Positions 36,585 to 47,239 are shown, counted from the stretch's first letter. The stretch: DNA of 61,353 nt from an uncultured Acidiferrobacteraceae bacterium (GCA_913009895.1 CAJVXY010000016.1:1-61353), one strand, 5' to 3'. The notes: generated from the letters alone by a model not told the origin. Numbers and translations are program-made.

Positions 36585-38057
36585 ATGTATGTATTGAAAA
36601 AAAACGCGCTAGCGTTGGCTTGCGCAATACTAATGGGCGGTGTAGTCATCACTGCACAAGCGGCAAACTGGACCATGTTGCAGGGGACTGAGCCGGCAGG
36701 CAATGCACCCCGAATCAAGGTCTGGGGTTTTATTCAGCCTCTGTACGAAAAAGATACCAGCAAAAAAAATAAATATGTTGGCACGCCCGGGAATAATTTT
36801 GAGATGGTTGCACCAAAACTTCTTGGTCCGAATTTTGAAACTCAAGAAGGCTTTAATATTCGACGGGCTCGACTGGGTGCCCGTGGCACCGGGTTACCAT
36901 TAGATAGCAATGTAAATTATTTCTTTTTGGCAGAATTTGGTAATAACATCTTGACCCACGACGTTGGCTCAGCCGTTAGACTTACCGATGCCAGCATCAC
37001 CTTAAACCATATACCGGGCGCACGCGTACGCATGGGTGTGTTCAAGGTGCCTACCTTTGAAGAAGGTTACCAGGCCATTCATGTCTTTGATTACATCAAC
37101 TTCACTGATGTGGCCCAGCAAATGATGATGGAGCGGTACCCTAATAAACAATGGACACCAAACCGGAACAATACCCCGGGTTTTGCCAATACTGACGGTG
37201 ATAATGAAACGCCTTTCAACGGTTTTAATAAACCTGTCGGTGCTTTTCGTGATACGGGCATCCAGATTTTCGATTCTTTCATGTTTGGTAGCTGGGATAC
37301 TTCTTATGCCGCCATGTACGGCAATGGCAATGGTGTTAACTTAGGTGATAATGATAAAAATAAAGACATCTATCTTTACCTGTCAACCGAATGGGTATTC
37401 GGCGGTAAAGGCCCGCGTCGCCAGGGATGGAAGTTCTTTGTCTGGGGACAAGACGGTAAACGTACCTTGTATAACCCGAATACCCCCAGGGCAGGCGGTC
37501 CAGGCACAGATAATGAGCCAGGCGGAAGACAGGAATATAACCGCAAGCGTTATGGCATTGGTACTAAATTTAACAATGGCCTGTTTCGCGTCACGACAGA
37601 ATACCTGAAGGGCAAAGGCATGATTTTCCTGGGCCCGGACAATCCAACCTTCACACAGACCGCACCCAACGGTGCCGGGGGTTGTGTTGCCGGTAACACC
37701 GATCTTCCATGCCCGTTGTTGGCTGATGGCCGTGATGGTGAGTCGGCAGGTTATTACATTGATCTTGGCTGGTATATCCCTAAAACCTCATGGGAATTAG
37801 ATGTGCGTTATGATTTTTATGACCGACTGACCGATGCCGAGAAGCTGGCAGGTCCTTGTGCTTTTAATTTCGAATTCAAGACCCTGACTGTTGGCACCAA
37901 TTACCATCTTAATAAAAAGAGCCGTATTACGGTCAACGCGGCAAAACGTAATTATGAGGCCGTGGAATGTCCAGATGCGGGCCCGGGTGGTAACCCAAAC
38001 AATAACCTGGAAGGTGTAGATATGCGTTATAGCGTGCAGTTAACACATATTTTCTAG
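36585..38057 (+). CDS. Phosphate-selective porin OprO/OprP-like outer membrane protein
   Basis: The 490-residue protein has a signal peptide (to about residue 26, AQA) and a 16-strand-type barrel pattern: IKVWGFIQPLYEKDT, GFNIRRARLGARG and a terminal VDMRYSVQLTHIF with the C-terminal Phe required for barrel insertion. The RRARLGARG and MGVFKVPTFEEG motifs are typical of the phosphate-selective porin O/P family, which includes anion and polyphosphate porins. It follows the DsrE gene and ends in a strong terminator, so the two are probably one transcript. Confidence 0.85.
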   Translation: MYVLKKNALALACAILMGGVVITAQAANWTMLQGTEPAGNAPRIKVWGFIQPLYEKDTSKKNKYVGTPGNNFEMVAPKLLGPNFETQEGFNIRRARLGARGTGLPLDSNVNYFFLAEFGNNILTHDVGSAVRLTDASITLNHIPGARVRMGVFKVPTFEEGYQAIHVFDYINFTDVAQQMMMERYPNKQWTPNRNNTPGFANTDGDNETPFNGFNKPVGAFRDTGIQIFDSFMFGSWDTSYAAMYGNGNGVNLGDNDKNKDIYLYLSTEWVFGGKGPRRQGWKFFVWGQDGKRTLYNPNTPRAGGPGTDNEPGGRQEYNRKRYGIGTKFNNGLFRVTTEYLKGKGMIFLGPDNPTFTQTAPNGAGGCVAGNTDLPCPLLADGRDGESAGYYIDLGWYIPKTSWELDVRYDFYDRLTDAEKLAGPCAFNFEFKTLTVGTNYHLNKKSRITVNAAKRNYEAVECPDAGPGGNPNNNLEGVDMRYSVQLTHIF

Positions 38058-38080
38058 ATTTATCTACTTGTTCTATCTGT

Positions 38081-38110
38081 AACCCCGGTTATCTGGCCGG
38101 GGTTTTTTTT
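38081..38110 (+). terminator. Terminator after the porin gene
   Basis: Stem AACCCCGG / CCGGGGTT with an eight-base loop and a run of eight T. Confidence 0.88.
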
Positions 38111-38211
38111 GCCCTTAACCGAGGCTGAATTAATCCACGAGCCACTTTAATTGCGCTTAGCCTAGATTTTTTTCCATCATGGGGCTGGCTGTGGCAGAAT
38201 CAGCCGCCTGC

Positions 38212-38296
38212 GCGAGTGTGGCGGAACTGGTAGACGCGCTGGATTTAGGTTCCAGTGGGGTAACCCGTGGGAGTTCGACTCTCCCCATTCGCACCA
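38212..38296 (+). tRNA. tRNA-Leu(UAG)
   Basis: An 85-base class II tRNA: acceptor GCGAGTG / CATTCGC, CCA encoded, anticodon stem CTGGA / TCCAG with loop TTTAGGT (anticodon TAG), long variable arm GTGGGGTAACCCGT. A tRNA-Leu directly before tig is conserved in gammaproteobacteria. Confidence 0.97.
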
Positions 38297-38420
38297 GATT
38301 TCATTATTGGCTGAATTATCTATTGGTCATATTGCATATTTCAATTAAAATATTGAAAAAGTAAGCAGAAACAAATAGATATCAGACTATTTTTTTATAT
38401 ATAATTTATGGGGTTTTTTA

Positions 38421-39731
38421 ATGCAAGTCTCAGTTGAAAATACAGGCGCTATCGGTCGCCGCATGACGGTTTCATTATCGCCGGATGCCTTTGAAAAAGC
38501 ATTCACAGCGCGCCTCAAGCGCATGTCAAAGCAGGTAAAGCTACCAGGCTTTCGTCCCGGCAAGGTCCCGTTAAAGGTGGTAGAGGCCCAATATGGTAGC
38601 CAACTCATCCAGGAGGTCACTGGCGAGCTGATTCAGACCAGTTTTCAGGAGGCGATCGGCAAAGAAGGACTGCGTCCTGCTGGCGGACCTAAAATTGATC
38701 CCAGAAATGTGGAGCGGGGCAAAGATCTGGAATACGTGGCCGAGTTTGATATTTATCCGGAGGTCAACAAGCAGGACCTGAGCGGTGAAACACTGGAAAT
38801 ACCTGCCTGTGAGATTCAGGATGCCGATATTGAAGACACCCTCAAGACCATGCAAAAACAACGAATGTTATGGAAGCCGGTCGATCGGGAAGCAAAAAAC
38901 GGTGATCAGGTGACCATCGATTTTGAAGGCACAATCGACGATAAGCCATTTGACGGTGGCCAGGCTAAATCCGTCCCCCTGGTGTTGGGATCAGGTGCGA
39001 TGATCCCGGGTTTTGAAGAAGGCCTGCTGAAAGTGAAAACCGGAGACAGCAAAGATGTCACGCTCACTTTCCCCGAGGATTACCAGGCGCCTCATTTAGC
39101 GGGCAAAAAAGCAGTTTTTTCGGTCAAGGTGCACCAGGTGGCAGAAGGCCAGTTGCCTGAACTATCAGAAGATTTTGCCAAGCAGTTTGGTGTTGAAAGT
39201 GGCAGCCTGGATGATTTACGCAAAGGCGTTAAGGATAACCTTGAACGTGAAGCCGCGATCCGCATCAGGAATATCACCCGTGACAGAGTGCTGGAGGCGC
39301 TGTTAGCGGCCAATGATTTTGAATTACCGCAAGCAATGATAACCGAAGAAGTGCAGCAAATACGGGCCGGTCGGGCGCGCCAACGGCAGGAGCAAGGCTT
39401 GCCCGAATCAGTCGCTGAAGATGAAGGCGACATAAATGATGCGGCCCGGCGCCGTGTTACGCTTGGGTTAATTATTGGTGAAATTATAAACCAGAAAAAC
39501 TTAAAGCCGGGCTCCTCAAAAGTGCGCCAGCGGGTTGAAGAGCTGGCTTCAGGTTACGAGAATCCCCCGGCCCTGGTTGCCTGGTATTACGAAAAACCGG
39601 AACGACTGCGCGAAATTGAATCTCTGGTGTTGGAGGAGGCCGTGGTTGATGCGGTTCTGGCTACCGCGACTGTTAAAAATAGCAACATAGCTTTTAAGGA
39701 ACTGGTTGCAGTTAACGCCGTTAAAAGCTAG
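38421..39731 (+). CDS. tig: Trigger factor, ribosome-bound chaperone and prolyl isomerase
   Basis: The 436-residue protein has the N-terminal ribosome-docking domain with GFRPGKVP (about 41-49), an FKBP-type PPIase domain (about 155-245, VTIDFEGTIDDKPFDGG) and the C-terminal helical arms. It holds nascent chains at the exit tunnel. It leads the tig-clpP-clpX-lon block. A/T-rich sequence between tRNA-Leu and tig offers promoter room. Confidence 0.97.
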   Translation: MQVSVENTGAIGRRMTVSLSPDAFEKAFTARLKRMSKQVKLPGFRPGKVPLKVVEAQYGSQLIQEVTGELIQTSFQEAIGKEGLRPAGGPKIDPRNVERGKDLEYVAEFDIYPEVNKQDLSGETLEIPACEIQDADIEDTLKTMQKQRMLWKPVDREAKNGDQVTIDFEGTIDDKPFDGGQAKSVPLVLGSGAMIPGFEEGLLKVKTGDSKDVTLTFPEDYQAPHLAGKKAVFSVKVHQVAEGQLPELSEDFAKQFGVESGSLDDLRKGVKDNLEREAAIRIRNITRDRVLEALLAANDFELPQAMITEEVQQIRAGRARQRQEQGLPESVAEDEGDINDAARRRVTLGLIIGEIINQKNLKPGSSKVRQRVEELASGYENPPALVAWYYEKPERLREIESLVLEEAVVDAVLATATVKNSNIAFKELVAVNAVKS

Positions 39732-39779
39732 TTTTAAGTAAAGCTAGCGTTAGGTAAACTGATAATCGATACACAACTG

Positions 39780-40427
39780 ATGAATAAATACATAAATAAT
39801 GGTGCAGGCATGATGACAGATGATTTAGTGAAAGGACCAGAAGCCCTTGGCCTGGTGCCAATGGTGATAGAGACAACTGGCAAAGGTGAGCGGGCTTACG
39901 ATATTTATTCTCGCATGCTCAAGGAGCGGGTTATTTTCCTGGTGGGGCCGGTCGAGGATTACATGTCTAATTTGATCGTGGCCCAGCTATTGTTTCTTGA
40001 GTCCGAGAACCCGGATAAGGACATTCATATCTATATTAATTCACCCGGCGGGGCCGTGACTGCGGGCCTGGCAATTTATGACACCATGCAGTTCATAAAA
40101 CCCGATGTCAGCACGGTTTGTATTGGCCAGGCCGCTAGCATGGGCGCGCTTCTACTGGCCGGTGGGGCCAAGGGTAAGCGTTTTGCGCTACCACACGCAC
40201 GGATGATGATTCACCAGCCCATGGGGGGATTTCAGGGCCAGGCTACGGATGTCGATATTCATGCCCGGGAAATTCTGCGGGTCCGTGAGCGCCTGAATGA
40301 GATTCTTGTTACCCACACTGGACAAAAACTTGAAAAAATTCAATTAGATACAGAGCGTGACAACTTTTTAGAGGGATCTGAGGCCGTGGATTTCGGTCTA
40401 ATCGATAAGGTCATTGACAAACGTTAG
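39780..40427 (+). CDS. clpP: ATP-dependent Clp protease proteolytic subunit
   Basis: The 215-residue serine protease has the catalytic Ser120 in [13 protein letters not shown] and His145 in [10 protein letters not shown]; the acid Asp is in the late TERDNF region. It forms a two-ring barrel with ClpX. Starts at 39780, 39810 or 39813 are all possible; AGG lies four bases before 39813, which would yield a 204-residue pre-protein. Propeptide loss happens near the PMVIETT segment. Confidence 0.97.
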   Translation: MNKYINNGAGMMTDDLVKGPEALGLVPMVIETTGKGERAYDIYSRMLKERVIFLVGPVEDYMSNLIVAQLLFLESENPDKDIHIYINSPGGAVTAGLAIYDTMQFIKPDVSTVCIGQAASMGALLLAGGAKGKRFALPHARMMIHQPMGGFQGQATDVDIHAREILRVRERLNEILVTHTGQKLEKIQLDTERDNFLEGSEAVDFGLIDKVIDKR

Positions 40428-40579
40428 TCGGCTCAAACAGACATTTAAACAGCCATGCGATTTGTCTGTTTACTTGTCCCGGTACAGATGTGCTATAAAT
40501 ATACATATGGATATTGGTTCTTAGACAGTGGGTTTCTGGGTGAAAACGCAGGTTTTACCATCAAAAAAGAGGTGTGTTG

Positions 40580-41875
40580 ATGGCAGATGATCGAAATGAC
40601 GGTGGCGATAACAAAAGCGAAAAACTTTTGTATTGCTCTTTTTGTGGCAAGAGTCAGCACGAAGTCCGTAAGCTGATTGCTGGCCCGTCCGTTTTTGTAT
40701 GCGACGAGTGCGTAGAACTTTGTAATGACATTATCCGTGAAGAGGTCGAAGAGGATGATGAGTCTGCTGCTGGCAAGAATCGCTTTCCAAAACCACAGGA
40801 AATATACCAGATTCTTGATGAATATGTGATTGGCCAGTCAGATGCCAAAAAGGTATTGTCGGTCGCTGTTTATAATCACTACAAGCGTATTGAGCACCAG
40901 GAATCAGCTGCCGGTGATGTCGAGCTTTCCAAAAGTAATATCTTGCTTGTGGGCCCAACCGGTTCCGGCAAAACGTTATTGGCCGAAACCCTGGCGCGCT
41001 TACTTAACGTACCCTTTACCATTGCCGATGCAACCACACTGACCGAAGCCGGTTACGTGGGCGAGGATGTTGAAAATATTATCCAGAAGCTGTTGCAAAA
41101 GTGCGATTACGACGTCGATAAAGCTCAGCGTGGCATTGTGTATATTGATGAGATCGATAAAATCTCCCGCAAATCAGACAATCCTTCTATCACCCGGGAT
41201 GTATCGGGTGAAGGTGTCCAGCAGGCGTTATTGAAATTGATCGAAGGCACTATTGCCTCGGTGCCGCCACAAGGTGGACGTAAACACCCGCAACAGGAAT
41301 TCCTGCAAGTGGATACGAGCGGGATTTTATTTATTTGCGGCGGCGCATTTGCCGGCCTGGAGAAAGTAATACAGGAGCGTTCTGAAAAAAGCAGTATTGG
41401 TTTTGGTGCCGATATTAAAACCAAGTCTGAAAAGAAAAATATTGGCGAAATATTACGTGGCATTGAACCAGAAGATTTAATTAGATATGGCCTGATACCG
41501 GAATTTGTTGGTCGTTTGCCAGTGATGGCCGTGCTTGAGGAATTAAGCGAAGAATCGCTGGTCAGGATTCTTACCGAGCCAAAAAATGCATTGGCAAAAC
41601 AGTTTCAAAAGTTGTTTCGCCTGGAAGGTGTTGAGCTTGAAATCCGCGAAGAAGCGTTGCGCGCGGTTTCCCGGCGTGCCATGGACAGGAAAACCGGCGC
41701 CCGTGGTTTGCGGTCCATTGTTGAACATGCCCTGCTGGATATCATGTTTGATTTGCCATCAACGGACAATGTCGAAAAGGTGGTTATTGAGGCCAATGTG
41801 ATTACAGAGGGCGCCAGCCCGCTGCTGATTTATTCTAACAGTGACAAGAAAGAGAAGCGCGTCTCCTCTAATTAG
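40580..41875 (+). CDS. clpX: Clp protease ATP-binding subunit
   Basis: The 431-residue AAA+ unfoldase has an N-terminal C4 zinc finger ([16 protein letters not shown]), Walker A GPTGSGKT, Walker [10 protein letters not shown] and the IGF-type ClpP-binding loop, visible as IGFGAD. ATG 40580 is chosen because AAGAGGTG lies just before; an in-frame GTG is six bases upstream. A 152-base gap to clpP allows an internal promoter. Confidence 0.98.
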   Translation: MADDRNDGGDNKSEKLLYCSFCGKSQHEVRKLIAGPSVFVCDECVELCNDIIREEVEEDDESAAGKNRFPKPQEIYQILDEYVIGQSDAKKVLSVAVYNHYKRIEHQESAAGDVELSKSNILLVGPTGSGKTLLAETLARLLNVPFTIADATTLTEAGYVGEDVENIIQKLLQKCDYDVDKAQRGIVYIDEIDKISRKSDNPSITRDVSGEGVQQALLKLIEGTIASVPPQGGRKHPQQEFLQVDTSGILFICGGAFAGLEKVIQERSEKSSIGFGADIKTKSEKKNIGEILRGIEPEDLIRYGLIPEFVGRLPVMAVLEELSEESLVRILTEPKNALAKQFQKLFRLEGVELEIREEALRAVSRRAMDRKTGARGLRSIVEHALLDIMFDLPSTDNVEKVVIEANVITEGASPLLIYSNSDKKEKRVSSN

Positions 41876-41904
41876 GGAAGCTCTGAATAAAACAGAGTTT
41901 CCCT
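41874..41904 (+). terminator. Strong hairpin after clpX
   Basis: AGGGAAGCTCTG / CAGAGTTTCCCT (12 bp, one G-U) with AATAAAA loop, overlapping the clpX stop codon. No long T-run follows (GGTTTTCC), so it may protect the mRNA 3' end or act as a weak terminator before lon. Confidence 0.55.
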
Positions 41905-42172
41905 GGTTTTCCGGTTAGTTCTCTGGTGGTTAATTTCCTGGTGAGCGAATAATTCCAGGCCAGTTATTTCCTGTCAATTGATTCGCGACTGCTACCTGGC
42001 AGCTGCATCAACATGTGCGCGTTGGTAACCATCCTGTCCAGCCCTGTTTGTCCAAATATATTCTGCTCAATCCCTTATGGGGTGGGTGGGTTTGCTGGGC
42101 CGAAGTTGACCGACTATCGGTAATTTAAGGCTATTTCTGCCTGTTATTCCCGTGTCCATCATTCATCAAGCG
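41905..42172. other. clpX-lon intergenic region
   Basis: No gene is seen. Apart from the clpX hairpin and the heat-shock promoter next to it, the stretch holds only mixed sequence. Confidence 0.4.
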
Positions 42173-42201
42173 CTTGAATGTCCACATGAAAGTCCCCATT
42201 G
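42173..42201 (+). promoter_or_regulatory. Sigma32-type (heat-shock) promoter for lon
   Basis: CTTGAA, 15 bases, then CCCCATTG: a near-consensus RpoH promoter (CTTGAA-N13-17-CCCCATNT). It lies about 110 bases before the lon start, the expected place for heat-shock control. Confidence 0.8.
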
Positions 42202-42313
42202 GATCACTAATGTCACGAGTACAGACAAATAGGCACGTCATCAGAATGATGCTAGGCTTAATTCAGGGCGCACAGCGTATACAGCGTGCCAATAACGACT
42301 AAAACAGGGTGGG

Positions 42314-44767
42314 ATGAGACAAGTTATGACAACCGATGACAATGATGAGAATCAATTAACCACAGAAGAGATTTCTGGCGAGATGCCTGGGAATTTACCG
42401 GTGTTACCGCTTCGGGATGTAGTCGTTTTCCCACACATGGTCATTCCGTTATTTGTGGGCCGTAAAAAATCTATTGTGGCGCTTGAAAAAGCCATGGAAG
42501 AGGGCAAAAAAATCATGTTGGCGGCACAAAAAAGTGCGTCTGACGATGACCCTGACATTGAACAGATTCACCGAATTGGCACGGTTGCCGGCATTCTCCA
42601 GTTACTTAAATTACCTGATGGCACGGTCAAGGTGTTGGTTGAAGGCGATCAGCGAGCGGTGATTACTGACTATACCGAAAAAGAATCGTGTTTCATCGCC
42701 GACATCGACATGCTCGATGATGCGCTGACAAAACCCGAGGAACACGAAGCCTTAATGCGTTCGGTGTTATCGGAGTTTGATCAGTACGTAAAACTTAACA
42801 TGAAAATCCCGCCAGAAATTCTGACATCGGTCAATAATATTGAAGAGCCGGGCAGGTTGGCCGACACCATCGCCGCACATCTAAGTCTCAAGATTGATGA
42901 GAAACAGGAAATCCTGGAGATGTGTGATGTCCATGAGCGTCTTGAACAAATTTTATCTGTCATGGATTCTGAAATAGACCTGCTACAGGTTGAGAAACGA
43001 ATCCGTGGTCGTGTCAAAAGACAAATGGAAAAGAGCCAGCGCGAATATTATTTGAACGAACAAATGAAGGCCATCCAAAAAGAACTTGGTGACATGGATG
43101 AAGCACCAAACGAAATTGAAGAGTTGAAAAAGAAAATTGAAGCATCAGGTATGACCAAGGAAGCCAGGGAAAAGGTCGATGCAGAATTAAATAAAATGAA
43201 AATGATGTCACCCATGTCTGCTGAAGCGACAGTGGTGCGTAATTACATTGATACGGTGATTAATGTCCCCTGGAAAAAACGTTCAAAAATTACAAAAGAC
43301 ATCACAAAAGCCGAAATCGTACTTGAAGAAGACCATTATGGCCTGGAAAAAGTTAAAGAACGAATTCTTGAGTACCTTGCTGTTCAGCAGCGGGTGAAAA
43401 AGCTAAAGGGACCTATTCTTTGCCTGGTAGGACCGCCAGGTGTTGGTAAAACTTCACTTGGCCGCTCTATTGCCCGGGCGACTAACCGTAAATTCATCAG
43501 GATGGCCCTTGGCGGTGTCAGGGATGAGGCGGAGATTCGTGGTCATCGGCGGACCTACATAGGCTCAATGCCAGGCAAAATTATCCAGAATCTGAGCAAG
43601 GTCAAGGTTCGTAATCCGCTACTCATGCTTGATGAAGTAGATAAAATGTCAACGGATTTTCGGGGCGACCCGTCTTCAGCGCTTTTAGAGGTGCTGGATC
43701 CTGAACAAAATCATACTTTTGGCGATCACTACCTGGAGGTGGATTACGATTTGTCAGATGTCATGTTTGTTGCAACGGCGAACACCCTGAATATTCCCGG
43801 ACCGTTACTTGATCGTATGGAAGTTATTCGTTTGTCTGGTTATACAGAAGACGAAAAAGTAAATATTGCCAAGCGTTATCTCGTTTCCAAGCAAATGAAA
43901 AATAACGGACTGACAGAGTCTGAAATCGAGATTGCTGACGAGGTATTGCAGGATATTGTGCGTTATTACACACGAGAAGCGGGCGTGCGAAATCTTGAAC
44001 GGGAGATATCGAAAATATTCAGAAAAGTAGCGAAAGAATTGCTAATTGATGAAGACAGAAAAATCAGCGTCACGTCCGATAATCTTGAGACTTACCTGGG
44101 CGTAAAACAATTCCGTTACGGGATGGTTGAAGAGAACAACCAGGTTGGTCAGGTAACCGGCCTGGCCTGGACAGAAGTTGGCGGCGAACTGCTGACTGTA
44201 GAAAGTGCCATTATGCCCGGTAAAGGCAAGTTGACTATCACCGGCAAGCTCGGTGATGTCATGCAGGAGTCCATCCAGGCGGCAATGAGCGTCGTGCGCA
44301 GTCGCGTTGATGTGTTAGGCATTGATCCAGATTTTTACCAAAAATATGACATTCATATTCATGTACCAGAAGGCGCCACGCCAAAAGATGGCCCCAGCGC
44401 CGGTGTCGCGATGTGTACTGCCATGGTGTCGTCTTTGACCAGCATTCCAGTTCGGGCGGATGTTGCCATGACGGGTGAGATTACATTGCGCGGTGAGGTG
44501 TTGCCCATTGGTGGATTGAAAGAAAAATTGTTGGCCGCACACAGGGGCGGAACTAAAATAGTGCTTATTCCTGAGGAAAACCGCAAAGATCTGGCGGAGA
44601 TTCCCGAGAATGTGCTCTCAGCACTTGATATCAGGCCGGTTAAATGGGTGGACCAGGTGCTTGAGACCGCCCTTGAGTACATGCCGGAATCGAACGCACC
44701 AAAAACACCGCCGTCATCAACAGATGACAAAAAACAGAAAAACGAAAATTCTGTCATTAAGCATTAG
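42314..44767 (+). CDS. lon: ATP-dependent protease Lon
   Basis: A full-length 817-residue LonA: N-terminal substrate domain ([21 protein letters not shown]), AAA+ domain with Walker [10 protein letters not shown] and a MLDEVDKM Walker B, and a Ser-Lys protease with Ser695 (DGPSAG) and Lys738 (GGLKEK), 43 apart as in E. coli. It degrades damaged and regulatory proteins. Preceded by a heat-shock promoter and followed by an intrinsic terminator. Confidence 0.98.
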   Translation: MRQVMTTDDNDENQLTTEEISGEMPGNLPVLPLRDVVVFPHMVIPLFVGRKKSIVALEKAMEEGKKIMLAAQKSASDDDPDIEQIHRIGTVAGILQLLKLPDGTVKVLVEGDQRAVITDYTEKESCFIADIDMLDDALTKPEEHEALMRSVLSEFDQYVKLNMKIPPEILTSVNNIEEPGRLADTIAAHLSLKIDEKQEILEMCDVHERLEQILSVMDSEIDLLQVEKRIRGRVKRQMEKSQREYYLNEQMKAIQKELGDMDEAPNEIEELKKKIEASGMTKEAREKVDAELNKMKMMSPMSAEATVVRNYIDTVINVPWKKRSKITKDITKAEIVLEEDHYGLEKVKERILEYLAVQQRVKKLKGPILCLVGPPGVGKTSLGRSIARATNRKFIRMALGGVRDEAEIRGHRRTYIGSMPGKIIQNLSKVKVRNPLLMLDEVDKMSTDFRGDPSSALLEVLDPEQNHTFGDHYLEVDYDLSDVMFVATANTLNIPGPLLDRMEVIRLSGYTEDEKVNIAKRYLVSKQMKNNGLTESEIEIADEVLQDIVRYYTREAGVRNLEREISKIFRKVAKELLIDEDRKISVTSDNLETYLGVKQFRYGMVEENNQVGQVTGLAWTEVGGELLTVESAIMPGKGKLTITGKLGDVMQESIQAAMSVVRSRVDVLGIDPDFYQKYDIHIHVPEGATPKDGPSAGVAMCTAMVSSLTSIPVRADVAMTGEITLRGEVLPIGGLKEKLLAAHRGGTKIVLIPEENRKDLAEIPENVLSALDIRPVKWVDQVLETALEYMPESNAPKTPPSSTDDKKQKNENSVIKH

Positions 44768-44792
44768 CAAGGATTCGTTCGGAAGTTGATCC

Positions 44793-44820
44793 GGGGCCTG
44801 TCAGGGCCCTGTTTTTTTTT
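44793..44820 (+). terminator. Intrinsic terminator of lon
   Basis: GGGGCC / GGGCCC stem and a run of nine to ten T (44812-44820). Confidence 0.8.
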
Positions 44821-44970
44821 ACAATATGGGTAATATTCGCCTAATTTGAGGGCGCAAGTACTTTAATTTAAAGCTGGAAAAGGCCCAAAAGATGTCTTAA
44901 ACTAGCGCGCCTCCAGCTTGCCTGAGGGCAGCTTGTCTGGTGTTAGCCTGTCTGGGGATAAAATAAAGTC

Positions 44971-45046
44971 GGGTGCTTAGCTCAGTTGGTAGAGCGTCGC
45001 CCTTACAAGGCGAATGTCGGGGGTTCAAGTCCCTCAGCACCCACCA
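44971..45046 (+). tRNA. tRNA-Val(UAC)
   Basis: Acceptor GGGTGCT / AGCACCC, A73 and CCA; anticodon stem TCGCC / GGCGA with loop CTTACAA, anticodon TAC. It stands where hupB often follows lon. Confidence 0.97.
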
Positions 45047-45102
45047 TTACAAATTAAGTACTTATTCTTAATTAAGTGCGGGGTAAGTGTGAGAAGTATT
45101 TT

Positions 45103-45179
45103 GGAGCGGTAGTTCAGTTGGTTAGAATACCGGCCTGTCACGCCGGTGGTCGCGGGTTCGAGTCCCGTCCGCTCCGCCA
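45103..45179 (+). tRNA. tRNA-Asp(GUC)
   Basis: Acceptor GGAGCGG / CCGCTCC, G73 and CCA; anticodon stem CCGGC / GCCGG with loop CTGTCAC, anticodon GTC. Confidence 0.97.
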
Positions 45180-45207
45180 ATTTTACGTGACATTTTTTAT
45201 GCAACAA

Positions 45208-45238
45208 GAAAGGCGAGTTTATGAACTCGCCTTTTCTT
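45208..45238 (+). terminator. Terminator of the tRNA-Val/tRNA-Asp unit
   Basis: AAAGGCGAGTT / AACTCGCCTTT stem with a TATG loop, ending in TTTTCTTT. Confidence 0.88.
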
Positions 45239-45263
45239 TGCTAGTAATGTAATAATAACAACC

Positions 45264-47165
45264 ATGCTCATATCAATTCGTGAAAAAACTCAGGGCCTTA
45301 TAGCAGGCTTTATTGTTCTGGTAATAATTCTGGTATTTGCACTCTGGGGCGTGAGTTCATACTTTGCAGGTGATTCAGAAAAGATTGTTGCATCAGGCAG
45401 CGATATAAAAATTCCTCATAGTGTCTACCGAAAAGCTTACAACAATATTGTTGCGAAACAGCGTGGGCGTGTCCCGCAATCTGTACTTGATAGCCCGTTT
45501 TACAAACAACAGATAGTTGAAAGACTCATACAGGAAACATTGCTCACAAAATATGTGCACGAGTCGGGTTATAGAATAAGCGATAAAAACCTGGGCAAAA
45601 AAATCAGACAGCAAACATATTTTCAAAAAGAAAATTTGTTTAATCCTGAATTATATAAAATTGCATTGCGATCATCACAGCTCTCTCCCAGCCAGTACGA
45701 GGAGCAATTACGCGGCGATCTAATGGCTTCTCAATTGACCTCTGGGTATATCTCAAGCTCGTTCGCAATTGACAACGAAATTAATCAATTACTGCAACTG
45801 GGACTCCAGGAAAGAGATATTGAGTATATTGAAATAAAACCTGAAAATTTCAAAAAAACCATTACCGTTAAAAAGGAAAATATTCAGGCGTTTTATGAAA
45901 AAAATAAATTAAATTACCAAACCACTGAAAAAATAAAGATTCAATATATAACACTGTCCGCGAACGAATTAGCAAAAGATTACAAGCCGACCCTGTCAGA
46001 ATTAAAAGAAGCTTATGAAACAGGCACCGGTCTGATAACACCGGCCAGGCGATGGGCCAGCCACTTACTTGTAGAAGTTGCGAGAGGTGCAAGTAAACAG
46101 GTAGAGGCCGATGCCCTTAAAAAGGCCAAAAAACTGGCAAAAGACATTAAAAATGGTAAACGCTTTGCCGATCTCGCAAAAAAATACTCAGATGATAAAG
46201 GCAGTGCAGTTAATGGCGGTGATCTGGGAGAAGTCGGTAATGGCGTAATGGTCAAGGAATTTGAGGCCGCATTAAATGAAATGACAAAACTTGGCGCCAT
46301 TAGTAAACCAGTACGCACACAGTACGGCTATCATCTTATTAAACTTACTAAATATATCCCGGAAAAAAGAAAACCATTCAAGGAAGTGAAGACACAGCTG
46401 GAAGAAACAGTGCGCAAGCAGGTGGGTGAAAAAAAGTTTTTTGATGCTTCTCCGGATTTTTACAATATTGTCTACGAACAACCTGATAGCCTGAAACCTG
46501 TTGCAGATGCGTTGGGCCTGAAAATTAAACAAAGTGCCTGGTTTTCCAGAGATGGTGGTCCTGGCATCGCTGCTGAAAAGAAAATAGTAGCCGCCGCTTA
46601 CCATCCCGATGTGTTAGAAGCTGGCAGGAATAGCGAAGCAATTGAGATTGATGATACGACGCTGGTGGCTGTCCGATTACTGGAGCACAAACCAAAACAG
46701 CAAAAACCTGTTTCGGATGTAGAAAACGAGATTAAAAATAAATTGAAAAATCAGTTGGCCCTGGAGAAAGTAGAGGAGTTGAAACAAAAAGTTTTGAGTG
46801 ACCTCAAAAATAAAAATGACCTGAAATTAATCGCAAAAAAGTATAAATTAAGCTTAAAGACTGGCAAGCGTATTGTTCGGAATTTATCCAAGGATGTAGA
46901 CAAGAGAATAATTGACCAGGTATTTTCTATGAAAGTACCCAAAGATGGCAAAATGGTTATTGGCGAAGTAAATTTAGGCGGGGAAGGAGTCGTGATTATT
47001 GCGCTTAAAGCAGTTCGTACCGGTGATGCAAATAAAGCAGGCAAGGCCATGCGCACTCGTGCACAGGAGCTCCTGTATAAAAGGAACGGCGAAGGATATT
47101 TTCAGGCCTTTGTTGATAATTTACGAAAACAAACAAAAGTTAAGGTTTTCACGAATAATCTTTAA
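45264..47165 (+). CDS. ppiD: Periplasmic folding chaperone / PpiD-type peptidyl-prolyl isomerase
   Basis: The 633-residue protein has an N-terminal anchor (about 11-33) after a short cytoplasmic tail, a SurA-like N-domain, and one parvulin domain (about 262-356: RWASHLLVEV, GDLGEVGNGVMV, QYGYHLIKL). The C-terminal third is a helical chaperone segment. PpiD works at the SecYEG exit on the periplasmic side. The lon-(tRNAs)-ppiD order is conserved, but the codon use here is A/T-richer than in lon. Confidence 0.93.
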   Translation: MLISIREKTQGLIAGFIVLVIILVFALWGVSSYFAGDSEKIVASGSDIKIPHSVYRKAYNNIVAKQRGRVPQSVLDSPFYKQQIVERLIQETLLTKYVHESGYRISDKNLGKKIRQQTYFQKENLFNPELYKIALRSSQLSPSQYEEQLRGDLMASQLTSGYISSSFAIDNEINQLLQLGLQERDIEYIEIKPENFKKTITVKKENIQAFYEKNKLNYQTTEKIKIQYITLSANELAKDYKPTLSELKEAYETGTGLITPARRWASHLLVEVARGASKQVEADALKKAKKLAKDIKNGKRFADLAKKYSDDKGSAVNGGDLGEVGNGVMVKEFEAALNEMTKLGAISKPVRTQYGYHLIKLTKYIPEKRKPFKEVKTQLEETVRKQVGEKKFFDASPDFYNIVYEQPDSLKPVADALGLKIKQSAWFSRDGGPGIAAEKKIVAAAYHPDVLEAGRNSEAIEIDDTTLVAVRLLEHKPKQQKPVSDVENEIKNKLKNQLALEKVEELKQKVLSDLKNKNDLKLIAKKYKLSLKTGKRIVRNLSKDVDKRIIDQVFSMKVPKDGKMVIGEVNLGGEGVVIIALKAVRTGDANKAGKAMRTRAQELLYKRNGEGYFQAFVDNLRKQTKVKVFTNNL

Positions 47166-47211
47166 TAATTAAACGCTTCAGTAATTAATTTTTTGGCAGT
47201 TAAATTCTTGA

Positions 47212-47239
47212 CAATAAAAATCAGTGATATTTCTCACTG
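47212..47239 (-). terminator. Terminator of fabI
   Basis: On the minus strand, stem CAGTGA / TCACTG is followed by TTTTTATT. Located 31 bases after the fabI stop, between the convergent ppiD and fabI. Confidence 0.65.
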
